Source of the DNA: Nitratireductor sp. XY-223
GTDB lineage: Bacteria > Pseudomonadota > Alphaproteobacteria > Rhizobiales > Rhizobiaceae
DNA length: 64,000 nt
NCBI RefSeq assembly: GCF_004959855.1
Contig: NZ_SPNT01000001.1
Location: 248,001-312,000, forward strand
Direction of reading: 5' to 3'
Made by a program: the position numbers and the translations under genes. Below, piece after piece: positions 35,557-44,768 of the stretch; position 1 is the stretch's first letter; every line of letters starts with the position of its first letter. The notes below the pieces were generated by a model. It made no database searches. It had not been told where the DNA came from and saw only the letters and a list, made by a program, of their open reading frames with translations.

Positions 35557-36351
35557 ATGACCGATGCGCTTTTCGGGCAATTTCCGACGATGGAACCCGG
35601 CTGCGTCTGGCTGGTCGGCGCGGGGCCGGGCGACCCCGGACTTCTGACGCTGCTCGCCGCCAGTGCCATCCGCACGGCGGACGTCATCGTCCATGACGCG
35701 CTGGTCAACGCGGCCTGTCTTGAGCTGGCGCGCGACGATGCGGTGCTCGAATATGCCGGCAAGCGCGGCGGCAAGCCCTCCGCGAAACAGCGTGGCATCT
35801 CGCTGCGGCTGGTGGAACTCGCGCGCGAGGGCAAGAAGGTGCTGCGTCTCAAGGGCGGCGATCCGTTCGTCTTCGGGCGCGGCGGCGAGGAAGCCCTCAC
35901 GCTGATCGAACACAATGTGCCGTTCCGCATCGTGCCGGGCATTACCGCCGGGATCGGCGGTCTCGCCTATGCGGGCATTCCTGTCACCCATCGCGACGTC
36001 AATCACAGCGTCACGTTCCTGACGGGCCACGATTCCAGCGGCATCGTGCCGGACCGGATCGACTGGGACAGTGTCGCGAAGGGTTCGCCCGTGATCGTCA
36101 TGTATATGGCAATGCGGCATATTGCGACGATAACGGATCGCCTCATCAAGGCGGGCCGCGAACCGGACGAGCCGGTGGCGGTTGTCTGCAACGCGACGAC
36201 TGACCAGCAGCAGGTACTCGAGACGACGCTTGAAAACGCCGAGCAGGATCTGGTGGTGGCCGGGCTTTCACCGCCGGCCGTCGTCGTCGTGGGCGGCGTG
36301 GTGCCGATGCGCCGGACGCTCGACTGGCTCCAACGGGGCGGCGAACAATGA
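35557..36351 (+). CDS. cobA: Uroporphyrinogen-III C-methyltransferase
   Basis: This 264-residue SUMT methylates uroporphyrinogen III at C-2 and C-7 to give precorrin-2, the entry step to cobalamin and sirohaem. Motifs VWLVGAGPGDPGLLTLLA, LRLKGGDPFVFGRGGEE and VPGITAGIGGLAYAGIPVTHRD are diagnostic. It is a stand-alone methylase without the CysG oxidase/chelatase domain. The start at 35557 was chosen at the family start. It overlaps cobB by four bases and opens the cobA-cobB-cobC-cobD run. Confidence 0.95.
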   Translation: MTDALFGQFPTMEPGCVWLVGAGPGDPGLLTLLAASAIRTADVIVHDALVNAACLELARDDAVLEYAGKRGGKPSAKQRGISLRLVELAREGKKVLRLKGGDPFVFGRGGEEALTLIEHNVPFRIVPGITAGIGGLAYAGIPVTHRDVNHSVTFLTGHDSSGIVPDRIDWDSVAKGSPVIVMYMAMRHIATITDRLIKAGREPDEPVAVVCNATTDQQQVLETTLENAEQDLVVAGLSPPAVVVVGGVVPMRRTLDWLQRGGEQ

Positions 36352-37652
36352 GCGGGCTTCTGATCGCTTCGCCCATGTCGGGTTCCGGCAAGACGACAAT
36401 CACGCTCGGACTATTGCGCGCACTCCGCCGCCGCGGCGTCGAGATAGCACCCGGAAAGGCCGGCCCCGACTATATCGATCCGGCTTTCCATGCTGCGGCA
36501 AGCGGCAGCGCATGCCTGAATTTCGATCCCTGGGCCATGCGGCGGGACCTTTTGATCGCCAATGCGGGCCTTGCCGCGGGCGGCGGCCGGCTGCTGGTCG
36601 TCGAGGCGATGATGGGGCTCTTCGACGGCGCATCCGACGGAACCGGCGCCGCGGCGGATCTGGCCGAACTGCTGAAACTGCCGGTTGTCTTCGTCGTCAA
36701 TTGCGCGAAAATGTCCCACTCGGTCGCAGCACTCGTGCAGGGTTACAGCCGCTTCAGGCCGAACGTGATGATCGCCGGCGTCATCCTCAACAATGTCGCG
36801 AGCGACCGGCATGAGGCCATGCTGCGCGCGGCACTCGACGGCATCGGGATGGACGTCTTCGGTGTCGTTCGCCGCAACGATGCCCTTTCGCTGCCAGAGC
36901 GGCATCTCGGTCTCGTGCAGGCGGGGGAACATTCTGCGCTCGAGGCCTTCATCGAGAAGGCAGCCGCTTGCGTCGAAACGGGATGCGATCTCGACGCCAT
37001 CGTTGCGGCGTCGACGGCCCTCGGCGCCGCCGATACCGTTTCGAACATCGAACGGCTGACGCCGCCCGGTCAGCGCGTCGCCGTGGCGCGCGATGTCGCC
37101 TTCGCCTTCGCCTATGAGCACATGCTCGATGGCTGGCGGCGGCGGGGTGCTGAAATATCCTTTTTTTCTCCGCTCGCCGACGCGGCGCCCGATGCCGACT
37201 GCGACGCGGTTTTCCTGCCGGGCGGCTACCCGGAGCTGCACGCAGGCAGGCTCGCCGCCGCCGGAAACTTCCGCAAGGCAATGACATTGGCGGCGGAACG
37301 CGGCACGGCGATCTACGGCGAGTGCGGCGGCTATATGGTGCTCGGCGATGCGCTGGTTGACGGTGACGGCGAAAGCCACACCATGCTCGGCCTTTTGCCG
37401 CTCACCACGAGCTTTGCTGAGAGAAAGCTGCATCTTGGCTATCGGCGCGTCGAACCGGTGCGGCCGTTCATCTGGGATAGGCCGCTGACGGCGCACGAAT
37501 TCCACTACGCCACGATCGTCGAGGAGGGCGAGGCCGACCCGCTGTTCGCGGTTCGCGACGCCGGCGGCAACGACCTCGGCCATGCCGGGTTGCGGCGCGG
37601 ATCGGTGGCCGGTTCGTTCCTGCATGTCATCGACCTCGGGGAGAGGGGCTGA
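36348..37652 (+). CDS. cobB: Cobyrinic (hydrogenobyrinic) acid a,c-diamide synthase
   Basis: This 434-residue glutamine-dependent enzyme amidates the a and c side chains. The N-terminal P-loop-like SPMSGSGKTTITLGLL spans residues 8-23, and the signature GPDYIDPAFH follows. The C-terminal class I amidotransferase domain has its Cys in IYGECGGYMVLG (residue about 326) and the conserved GYRRVEP and HEFHY segments. It overlaps cobA by ATGA, and its TGATG stop-start overlap joins it to cobC. Confidence 0.95.
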   Translation: MSGLLIASPMSGSGKTTITLGLLRALRRRGVEIAPGKAGPDYIDPAFHAAASGSACLNFDPWAMRRDLLIANAGLAAGGGRLLVVEAMMGLFDGASDGTGAAADLAELLKLPVVFVVNCAKMSHSVAALVQGYSRFRPNVMIAGVILNNVASDRHEAMLRAALDGIGMDVFGVVRRNDALSLPERHLGLVQAGEHSALEAFIEKAAACVETGCDLDAIVAASTALGAADTVSNIERLTPPGQRVAVARDVAFAFAYEHMLDGWRRRGAEISFFSPLADAAPDADCDAVFLPGGYPELHAGRLAAAGNFRKAMTLAAERGTAIYGECGGYMVLGDALVDGDGESHTMLGLLPLTTSFAERKLHLGYRRVEPVRPFIWDRPLTAHEFHYATIVEEGEADPLFAVRDAGGNDLGHAGLRRGSVAGSFLHVIDLGERG

Positions 37653-38662
37653 TGGCGGCCGCGGTCGAACACGGCGGCGCCCTGGCGCGGGCCGTCGCCG
37701 AATATGGCGGGGAACCCGCCGACTGGATCGACCTTTCCACCGGCATCAACCCAAACCCGGCGCCGTTGCCGGACCTGCCGGCAAAGGTCTGGTCGCGGCT
37801 GCCCGATGAGGACCTGTTCGAAAGGGCCAGTGACGCGGCGGCGGCCTTTTACGGCGCCGCGGACGGGATCCGGCCACTGCCCGTCGCCGGAACGCAAAGC
37901 GTGATCCAGTTGCTGCCGTTCCTGTTTGACGGCGATGTCGCGATAATGGGGCCGACCTACGAGGAATACAGGGCCCGGTTCCAGCGCGCCGGGCGCGCCG
38001 TCGACATCATTTCCGGCACCGACGAGATCAGCGATCGCCACCGTCTGGTGATCCTCGTCAACCCGAACAATCCGGACGGCCGGGTCATGCCGCGCGCCGC
38101 GGTTCTGGAGCTCGCCGACCGGCTCGCCGTGCGCGGCGGGCACCTGGTGGTCGACGAGGCATTCGCCGATCTTTACCCGGAACACAGTGTCGCGGGTTTT
38201 GCCGGGACACGGCCGAACCTGATCGTGTTCCGCTCCTTCGGGAAATTCTTCGGCCTTGCGGGCCTGCGGTTGGGCTTTGTCCTGGCTGCACCTGCGATCA
38301 GCAGCGCCATGCGCGACGGGCAGGGGCCCTGGGCGGTCTCCGGGCCGGCTCTAGAGCTTGCAAGCCTTGTTCTGAGGGACCATGCGCTGCGAATCCGGAT
38401 CGAGGGTGCTATTCGGCAGCGGCACGTCGCGCTCTGTGCGGTGCTCGAAGAGGCCGGTCTCAAAATCACCGGCGGAACGCCGCTCTTTGTCCTCGTCGAC
38501 GATGATCGCGCCCAGGCTCTGCATTCGCACCTTTGCCGGCACCGGATCCTGACCCGGAAATTCCACTACGCGCCGCGCTGGCTACGGATCGGGCTCTGCC
38601 GGAACGGGGACGAGGAGTCCCGCCTGCGCGCAGCGCTTGCTCAGTACAGCGAGCCGGTCTGA
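37652..38662 (+). CDS. cobC: CobC: PLP-dependent threonine-phosphate decarboxylase-like enzyme
   Basis: This 336-residue fold-type I aminotransferase family member probably supplies (R)-1-amino-2-propanol phosphate for attachment to cobyric acid. The PLP Lys lies in RSFGKFFGLAGLRLGF (Lys about residue 198), with NPNNPDGRV and DEAFADLYPE as the other cofactor-pocket motifs. WIDLSTGINPNPAP near the start is a CobC/CobD signature. A histidinol-phosphate aminotransferase paralogue is the main alternative, but the location between cobB and cobD argues for CobC. Confidence 0.92.
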   Translation: MAAAVEHGGALARAVAEYGGEPADWIDLSTGINPNPAPLPDLPAKVWSRLPDEDLFERASDAAAAFYGAADGIRPLPVAGTQSVIQLLPFLFDGDVAIMGPTYEEYRARFQRAGRAVDIISGTDEISDRHRLVILVNPNNPDGRVMPRAAVLELADRLAVRGGHLVVDEAFADLYPEHSVAGFAGTRPNLIVFRSFGKFFGLAGLRLGFVLAAPAISSAMRDGQGPWAVSGPALELASLVLRDHALRIRIEGAIRQRHVALCAVLEEAGLKITGGTPLFVLVDDDRAQALHSHLCRHRILTRKFHYAPRWLRIGLCRNGDEESRLRAALAQYSEPV

Positions 38663-38671
38663 GGCGGACGC

Positions 38672-39643
38672 GTGGAAACACATTTCGCCATACTCACCCT
38701 GGCCTTGCTGGCGGACCGGCTGCTCGGCGATCCGCAATGGCTGTGGGAACGGGTCAGGCACCCGGTCGTGCTTTTCGGAAGTGCCATTGACCTGGCCGAC
38801 CGCCTCGGAAACAAGTCTTCCCAAACGGAATCCGTTCGCCGTCGTAACGGACTGATTGCAATCGTGATTCTGCTGTTCGTTGTCGTAGCGATCGGGCTTG
38901 CCTTGTCACGGCTTTTGGGAATTCTGGGTGTTGCCGGCTTCCTCCTTGAGGTTGCAATCGTCGCGGTCCTGCTGGCGCAAAAGAGCCTCGGCGATCATGT
39001 CGGCCATGTTGCGCTTGCCCTGCGCGAAGGCGGCATTGCCGGCGGGCGCGAGGCGGTCTCGCGCATTGTCGGCCGTGATCCGGACAGTCTCGACGGAAGC
39101 GGGATCTGTCGGGCGGCGATCGAGAGCCTGTCGGAGAATTTCTCCGATGGTGTCGTCGCGCCGGCACTGTGGTACGCCGTTTTCGGGCTGCCGGGCATCC
39201 TGTTCTACAAGATGCTCAATACGGCCGATTCCATGATCGGGCACAGGAACGAGCGGCACGGTGCGTTCGGCCGGGCCGCCGCGCGTCTCGACGATCTGGC
39301 GAACTGGCCAGCGGCGCGGCTGTCGGCCGTTCTGATTGCCGCCGGAGCCCTCATCGTCCGGGGCGGAGGTGCCGCGCGCCGGGCCCTGGACGCGGCCCGG
39401 CGCGATGCAGCGCTGCATCGCTCTCCGAATGCCGGGTGGCCGGAATGCGCGATGGCTGGATCGCTCGGCCTGGCGCTTGCCGGCGCACGGGTCTATGGCG
39501 GTGTGGTCGTGCGCGAGCCCTATATGAACGCCGTGGGCCGGCGGCATTTGACTGTCGACGACATCGACGCCGCTTTGGATGTATTTCATGCAGCGTGCAC
39601 GGTCTTGATCTGTCTTGCCGCAGTATTATTCCTGCTATTGTGA
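38672..39643 (+). CDS. cobD: Adenosylcobinamide-phosphate synthase
   Basis: This 323-residue inner-membrane CobD/CbiB protein joins the aminopropanol unit to adenosylcobyric acid. It starts with GTG at 38672, with GAGGCGG just upstream. Motifs LLADRLLGDPQWLWERVRHP, SLSENFSDGVVAPALWY and KMLNTADSMIGHR are typical. Several hydrophobic helices are visible, among them a strong one around residues 59-98. It is the last gene of the block; 155 bases separate it from the transpeptidase gene. Confidence 0.94.
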   Translation: METHFAILTLALLADRLLGDPQWLWERVRHPVVLFGSAIDLADRLGNKSSQTESVRRRNGLIAIVILLFVVVAIGLALSRLLGILGVAGFLLEVAIVAVLLAQKSLGDHVGHVALALREGGIAGGREAVSRIVGRDPDSLDGSGICRAAIESLSENFSDGVVAPALWYAVFGLPGILFYKMLNTADSMIGHRNERHGAFGRAAARLDDLANWPAARLSAVLIAAGALIVRGGGAARRALDAARRDAALHRSPNAGWPECAMAGSLGLALAGARVYGGVVVREPYMNAVGRRHLTVDDIDAALDVFHAACTVLICLAAVLFLLL

Positions 39644-39798
39644 CATTTCTTACATCCAGTCCCAGCACACCTCACGCAATGTAGAATAACCGCTCTTACC
39701 AGTGCGGATTAAATCTCGCCGTCTGTAGATCTTTCGGACTTGGGGGAAGCAAGAGCGCGCGTCGTGCCGTCGGCGCCGCGCCAATTGGGGGAAGAAAT

Positions 39799-40230
39799 AT
39801 GCGTTTGTTCTTGTCGGTTCTGGTTCTTGGTTTCGCGATTCTCGTTTTTCAGCCGGTTGCCGCCGGGGCGGTGACGCTGACTGCCCGTATCGACCTTTCC
39901 AGCCAGACGATGGTGGTGACCCATCGCGGCAAGGTCAAATACCGCTGGAAGGTTTCGACAGGACGCCGGGGCTACTATACGCCGACCGGCAGTTACCGTC
40001 CGAAATGGCTTTCCAGACATCACCGCTCGCGCAAATACAACAATGCGCCGATGCCCTTCGCGATCTTCTTCCGCGGCGGCTATGCTGTTCACGGCACCAA
40101 TGAGATCAGCCGCCTTGGACGCCCCGCCTCGCACGGCTGCGTCAGGCTCGATCCGAACAATGCCGCGACGCTGTTTTCGCTGGTACAGCGGGAAGGGTTC
40201 AAGAATACGCGGATTATCATCCGGCGCTAG
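39799..40230 (+). CDS. L,D-transpeptidase (YkuD domain)
   Basis: This 143-residue exported enzyme begins with a signal peptide (LFLSVLVLGFAILVFQPVAAGA), followed directly by a YkuD domain that cross-links peptidoglycan or attaches proteins to it. The catalytic motif HGTNEISRLGRPASHGCVRL contains the His and Cys of the HX(n)SHGCVR signature. GGGGGAAG lies upstream of the ATG at 39799. There is no peptidoglycan-binding or LysM domain, so the protein is a minimal form. Confidence 0.92.
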   Translation: MRLFLSVLVLGFAILVFQPVAAGAVTLTARIDLSSQTMVVTHRGKVKYRWKVSTGRRGYYTPTGSYRPKWLSRHHRSRKYNNAPMPFAIFFRGGYAVHGTNEISRLGRPASHGCVRLDPNNAATLFSLVQREGFKNTRIIIRR

Positions 40231-40234
40231 GTGC

Positions 40235-41170
40235 TCACCCGTAGAGCTTGTGCTTGATATTCCAGCGGTCGTGGAACCACTGCCACTGGCCGGGATATTC
40301 GCGCACCCAGCTTTCCACCTTGTCGTTCAGCAATTGCGCGGTTGCGGCGACGTCGATCTGACCGCTGCCGTTGCGCGGCAGTTCCACGGCCGGCTCGATC
40401 TCCAGCCGGAAGCGGCCGTCGGGCAGGCGGATCGACCGGGCGGGGTAGACCTCGCAGTCGTAGTTGCGCGCAAGTTTCACCAGCAGCGGATTGGTCTGGA
40501 CCTTCAATCCGAAGAACTCCGTCTTCGCGCCCTTGTGGAACTTCTGGTCGACCAGCATCCCGACGCCCTTGCCGGTCTCCAGGACACCGGCGAGGCTCCA
40601 GGCCGCGCCGACCTGGGACGGCACGAGATGACCCATATGGGTGCGGCGCGCCGACATGAGCTTGCGCGCGATATAGGGATTGTTCGGCGGGCGGAACAGC
40701 GCCGTGACGTTGAGCCCGTACTTGGCGGCGATGATCGGCAGCAACTCGAAATTGCCCGTATGGGCCGTGAAGACAATAAAGGGGCGGGGATTGTCACGCA
40801 GGTCGAGAAAGCGCTCGATGCCGTCGACCTCGATCATGCCACCGTTGCCGTTGGCGAGATCGTGGTCGATCAGTTCCTCGACAAACACATACTCGGCGGC
40901 AAGCCGCGCCATGTTGCCCCACATGTCGCGGGCGATCGCCTCGCGCTCTTCCTCGGACTTTTCGGGAAAGGCGCGTTCGAGATTGTAGAGCACGAGCTTG
41001 TGGCGTGCCGTCCTGGGACCGATCAGATAAGCCATCTTCTCGGTGAAGCGGATTGCCGTGCGAGCCGGTATGCGCCGCAGGATCCTCAGGATCACGAAGA
41101 TGATCTGCGCGACAAGCCAGTTCTTGGCCTTTCGCAGCTTGAATGCATATCTCGAAAGGAAACGCTTCAC
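40235..41170 (-). CDS. lpxXL: Lipid A very-long-chain fatty acid acyltransferase
   Basis: This 311-residue inner-membrane acyltransferase of the LpxL/HtrB family is predicted to transfer the 27-hydroxyoctacosanoyl chain from AcpXL to lipid A. The acyltransferase motif HTGNFE (H-X4-E) is followed by the LFRPPNNPYIA region, and GKGVGMLVDQKFHKGA matches the later conserved block. The GTG at 41170 is taken as start because GAGGA lies nine bases before it; the open frame extends further upstream only inside adh2XL. It ends the acpXL cluster and converges on the transpeptidase gene four bases away. Confidence 0.9.
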   Translation of the reverse strand: MKRFLSRYAFKLRKAKNWLVAQIIFVILRILRRIPARTAIRFTEKMAYLIGPRTARHKLVLYNLERAFPEKSEEEREAIARDMWGNMARLAAEYVFVEELIDHDLANGNGGMIEVDGIERFLDLRDNPRPFIVFTAHTGNFELLPIIAAKYGLNVTALFRPPNNPYIARKLMSARRTHMGHLVPSQVGAAWSLAGVLETGKGVGMLVDQKFHKGAKTEFFGLKVQTNPLLVKLARNYDCEVYPARSIRLPDGRFRLEIEPAVELPRNGSGQIDVAATAQLLNDKVESWVREYPGQWQWFHDRWNIKHKLYG

Positions 41171-41175
41171 GCCGA

Positions 41176-42204
41176 TCAATCCATCCTCAGGATGATCTTC
41201 CCGAAAACCTGCCGGCCTTCCATGCGCGCCAGCGCGGTGTCGATATCGTCGAGACCGACCTCCGTGTCTATCACCGGGTGCACAAGTCCGCGCGCCATCT
41301 TCTGCATGGCGTTGGCCATGTTCTCCATGCGGCAGCCGAAGGATCCGATCAGTCGCAATTGCTGCTGGAACAGCTGCATCAGGTTCATCTGGGTGGAAAC
41401 GCCCGATGTGGAGCCGCAGGTGACGAGGCGCCCGCCACGCTTCATGCACAGCATGGAACCCGCCCAGGTGTCGGCGCCGACATGTTCGAAGACAACGTCG
41501 ACGCCCTTCTTCTTCGTCAGCTTGCGCACGACGCCCTCGAAGCGGTCCTCGCGGTAATTGATGACGTGGTCGGCCCCGAGCGCCTTGGCCTTGTCCATCT
41601 TACCGTTAGAGCCAACCGTTGTGATTACCGTGCAGCCGTGCTTCTTCGCCAGCTGTATGGCGGCGGTTCCGATGCCGGAGCCGCCGGCCTGCACGAGTAT
41701 GGTCTCTCCCGGTTCGAGGCGGGCGTTGTCGAAAAGCATGTGCTCGACCGTGCCGAAGGTGACCGGCGCGAGCGCCGCGCCGACGGCATCGACGCCCGGC
41801 GGTGCGGGCACCAGCAGCCGTGCCGGCAGGTTGATCTTTTCCTGCGCGAAGCCGTCGAGGTGGAAGCCGTGCACGCCGCCGACATGTTCGCAAAGATTGT
41901 CCCGGCCCTCGCGGCACGCGTGGCACAGCCCGCAGGTTCGCGCGCCGTAAATAGAGACGAGTTGCCCGGGAAGGACGTTGGAGACGCCGGGTCCGATTTC
42001 CTCGACCGTGCCGGAGGCCTCGGCGCCGATGACCAGCGGCAGCTTGCGCTTGGCGAAGGCCATGCCGCGCCATCCCCAGACGTCGATGTGGTTGAGCGCC
42101 ACCGCGCCGATGCGCAATGTGACCTCCCCGGGTGCGGGAGGGGGTGGCGCGTCAATGTCCGCCAGTTCAAGTTTGCGGTCTTCTACGAGCTGCAGTGCGC
42201 GCAT
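41176..42204 (-). CDS. adh2XL: Zinc-binding alcohol dehydrogenase-like oxidoreductase of the VLCFA cluster
   Basis: This 342-residue medium-chain dehydrogenase/reductase is the conserved fifth member of the rhizobial lipid A fatty-acid cluster; its exact step is not fixed. Structural zinc cysteines are seen in CGLCHACREGRDNLC, and the NADP-binding motif ILVQAGGSGIGTAAIQLA is in the middle. It may reduce or otherwise process a chain intermediate. The stop lies just upstream of the lpxXL start. Confidence 0.85.
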   Translation of the reverse strand: MRALQLVEDRKLELADIDAPPPPAPGEVTLRIGAVALNHIDVWGWRGMAFAKRKLPLVIGAEASGTVEEIGPGVSNVLPGQLVSIYGARTCGLCHACREGRDNLCEHVGGVHGFHLDGFAQEKINLPARLLVPAPPGVDAVGAALAPVTFGTVEHMLFDNARLEPGETILVQAGGSGIGTAAIQLAKKHGCTVITTVGSNGKMDKAKALGADHVINYREDRFEGVVRKLTKKKGVDVVFEHVGADTWAGSMLCMKRGGRLVTCGSTSGVSTQMNLMQLFQQQLRLIGSFGCRMENMANAMQKMARGLVHPVIDTEVGLDDIDTALARMEGRQVFGKIILRMD

Positions 42205-42260
42205 AGTCGTGCGGTGTCCTGTCTCTACGGGCGTAGCCGATTAATTCGATCAGCAGCCGT

Positions 42261-43544
42261 TTAGGCCGGTTCAGCCGTCATGACAAGACATGCGTTCTGT
42301 CCGCCGAAGCCGAAGGAGTTCGACAGGACCGATGTCACGGCCTGGTCGCGCTTGACGTTGGGAACGACATCCAACTCGATTGCCGGATCCGGGTTTTCGT
42401 AATTGATGGTGGGCGGCAGCGTTCCGGTCTGGATCGTCAGCAGCGAGAAAACCGCCTCAACGGCTCCGGCCGCCGTGAGCGTGTGGCCGATCATCGACTT
42501 GTTGGAGGAAACCGGAATCGCGGACAGGTGATCGCCGAATACCGTCGAAAGCGACAGGTATTCCATCTTGTCGTTCTCGGGGGTCGATGTGCCGTGGGCG
42601 TTGATGTAGCCGATGCCCGATGCGTCGAGACCGGCGTCGTCGAGCGCCGCCTGGACCGTTGCGATGGCCGGCGCGCCGTCGGGCGAGGAACGGGTGCGGT
42701 GAAAATGGTCGGCCTTCTCGCCGTAGCCCTTCATGATTCCGAGGATCGTCGCGCCGCGCGACACGGCGCTTTCGAGCGATTCAAGGACCAACGCGGCGCC
42801 GCCTTCGGCAATGACGAATCCGTCGCGGTCGCTGTTGAATGGCTTGGACGCTTTCTCCGGAGGATCGTTCTGGGTCGAAAGGGCCGAAAGCAGGGAAAAC
42901 CGGATCAGCGCTTCCGCGTTGACCGAGCCGTCCGTAGCGACGGTCAGCGCCCGCTCCGTGCGGCCCTGGCGGATTGCGTCGACGCCGAGCTGGATCGCCG
43001 TCGCGCCGGACGCGCATGCGGTCGACAGCGTCACCGGCAGGCCCCGGGTGCCGTAACGGTCCGAGAGGCGCTCGGCGACGGTGCCGAACAGCGCGGTGCG
43101 CGTGAACTCCGGGTGCGGCCGCGTGCGCAGGACTTCGAGGAGGCCGTCATAGGCATTTTCCTGATCGCTCTTGAGGCCGGCTTCATCGGCAAGGGCGAAC
43201 CGGTCGGTCCATTCGCACTCCACCGGCGGAGCGGCAACGAAGAGCGGTCCGTTGAAATCGCCGTTTATGCCGGCCTGGGAGACGGCTTCCCGGGTCGCCG
43301 CATCCGCCAGCGCGAAGGACAATTCGCTGGCTCTGTTGGAGGTGTCCATGAAGTCCACGGTCCCGCAAATGCGCGTCGAAAGGCCTTCCGTCGGAAACCG
43401 CGTGATCGTGTGAATGCCGGATGTTCCGCCGCTGAGCGCCTGCCAGTTGTCTTGCTTGCCCTGACCGAGCGAGGTGACGATGCCCATGCCCGTTACGGCG
43501 ATCAGGGGCCGTCCGAGATGATCCGTGTAGGTGCTCTTGGTCAT
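42261..43544 (-). CDS. fabF1XL: Beta-ketoacyl-ACP synthase of the VLCFA cluster
   Basis: This 427-residue KAS II-type condensing enzyme is predicted to elongate acyl chains on AcpXL toward C28. The catalytic triad is complete: Cys177 in STACASG, His317 in INAHGTST and His354 in NKSMIGHTL, with Lys349. It sits 17 bases downstream of fabF2XL, which lacks the active-site Cys, so this is probably the active half of a heterodimer. Confidence 0.92.
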   Translation of the reverse strand: MTKSTYTDHLGRPLIAVTGMGIVTSLGQGKQDNWQALSGGTSGIHTITRFPTEGLSTRICGTVDFMDTSNRASELSFALADAATREAVSQAGINGDFNGPLFVAAPPVECEWTDRFALADEAGLKSDQENAYDGLLEVLRTRPHPEFTRTALFGTVAERLSDRYGTRGLPVTLSTACASGATAIQLGVDAIRQGRTERALTVATDGSVNAEALIRFSLLSALSTQNDPPEKASKPFNSDRDGFVIAEGGAALVLESLESAVSRGATILGIMKGYGEKADHFHRTRSSPDGAPAIATVQAALDDAGLDASGIGYINAHGTSTPENDKMEYLSLSTVFGDHLSAIPVSSNKSMIGHTLTAAGAVEAVFSLLTIQTGTLPPTINYENPDPAIELDVVPNVKRDQAVTSVLSNSFGFGGQNACLVMTAEPA

Positions 43545-43561
43545 ATCTGTGCTCCGGGTTG

Positions 43562-44758
43562 TTACTCGGCGTTGAGCGAAGCAAGGCCCTCGCCGTGCGT
43601 GAACCCGACGGCAGTCACGATCGCCGTTTCCGCCGGTCCGCTCATATCGGCCTCGGCCTCGGTGTCAAAGCGCGGCAGGCCGGCGCCGGAATTCAGGGCC
43701 AGTGCGGCGATTGCGACACCGACCGGAAACTGCGCCTCCATGGTGTGGCCGGTAATGCCGCCATAACCGCGCAATGCCGCATCCGGCCAGCGTTCTTCGA
43801 TGAACGTCCTCTCGCGGTCCCGCAGATCGTGTTTACCGGACGTTCCCGAGAGGACCAGGGGGTTCCGGTCCTCGGCGGGCGCTACACGGTCGGCGAGGTC
43901 GCCCAACCGTCTTTCCAGGCCGGCCTCGTCACGGTTCCCGCGGTCGCCGTCCACATTGCCGATCGAAGCGTAGATCCGGGCGCCCCTGGCTTCGGCATGG
44001 CTTCGCGATTCGAGCACCAGGAACGCGGATGCGGACCCGGTGATAATGCCGCCGCCGCTGGAACGGGACCAGAGCGGCTGCCAGTCGCCCTGTGCCAGCG
44101 ACTGCACGCCCTCGTAAAGCATGTGCATGTCCTGACGTTCGGCGTTGTACGCGCCGCCGACCAGCGCATGCGTCGACTGACCGGCGCGGATGCGCTCGAA
44201 GGCGGTAGCCAGCGCCGAGATGCCGGCTGCCTCCTCGCCCATGAAGGTCTTGGACGAACCGGTGACCTTGTGGACGATCGAGATATTGCCGGCCAGCAGA
44301 TTGGAGAGCTGGGCCAGAAACAGGGTCGGGCGCAGCTCGGTCGTCAGGATTTCATTGAGGACATGGTCCCGGTCGTTACGGGTCAGTGCCTTGTTGACGA
44401 TCATCGTATCGACCGCGACGTCCCGTTCGCCGCCGCCGGCTGCGACGATCATGTCCATGGAGCCGCACAGTTCGGCATCTTCCTTGAGACCGGCATCATC
44501 CAGCGCCAGTCCGGCCGTGAAGACGCCGAGACGCTGCCAGTTCTCCATCTGGCGCTGGTCGCCGCGCCGCGGAATCTGTTCCGACCAGTCGATCTCGGGT
44601 GCCGGGTGCACGGGGTAGGGCGCAAAACGCTCGCTGTCGATGATCGGTTGCGGACTTTCGGATGCCGCAAGCACGGCCTCGTGCGCCTGGCGGCCGACGC
44701 CGTGGCAACTGACAATGCCGATGCCGGTGATCACCACATCATTCGGTTTCTTCGCCAT
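43562..44758 (-). CDS. fabF2XL: KAS-like protein without active-site cysteine (FabF2XL)
   Basis: This 398-residue thiolase-fold protein begins VVITGIGIVSCHG like a ketoacyl synthase, but the active-site Cys is missing. Aligned from the conserved IRAG helix, the position holds Glu (about residue 176, in FMGEEAAGI). No INAHGT motif is found, and of the second His motif only GITGHTMEAQ remains. By analogy with chain-length factors, it may form an inactive partner that sets chain length for fabF1XL. The start at 44758 follows GAGGACC; upstream in-frame ATGs overlap fabZXL. Confidence 0.88.
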   Translation of the reverse strand: MAKKPNDVVITGIGIVSCHGVGRQAHEAVLAASESPQPIIDSERFAPYPVHPAPEIDWSEQIPRRGDQRQMENWQRLGVFTAGLALDDAGLKEDAELCGSMDMIVAAGGGERDVAVDTMIVNKALTRNDRDHVLNEILTTELRPTLFLAQLSNLLAGNISIVHKVTGSSKTFMGEEAAGISALATAFERIRAGQSTHALVGGAYNAERQDMHMLYEGVQSLAQGDWQPLWSRSSGGGIITGSASAFLVLESRSHAEARGARIYASIGNVDGDRGNRDEAGLERRLGDLADRVAPAEDRNPLVLSGTSGKHDLRDRERTFIEERWPDAALRGYGGITGHTMEAQFPVGVAIAALALNSGAGLPRFDTEAEADMSGPAETAIVTAVGFTHGEGLASLNAE

Positions 44759-44768
44759 GGAACGGTCC

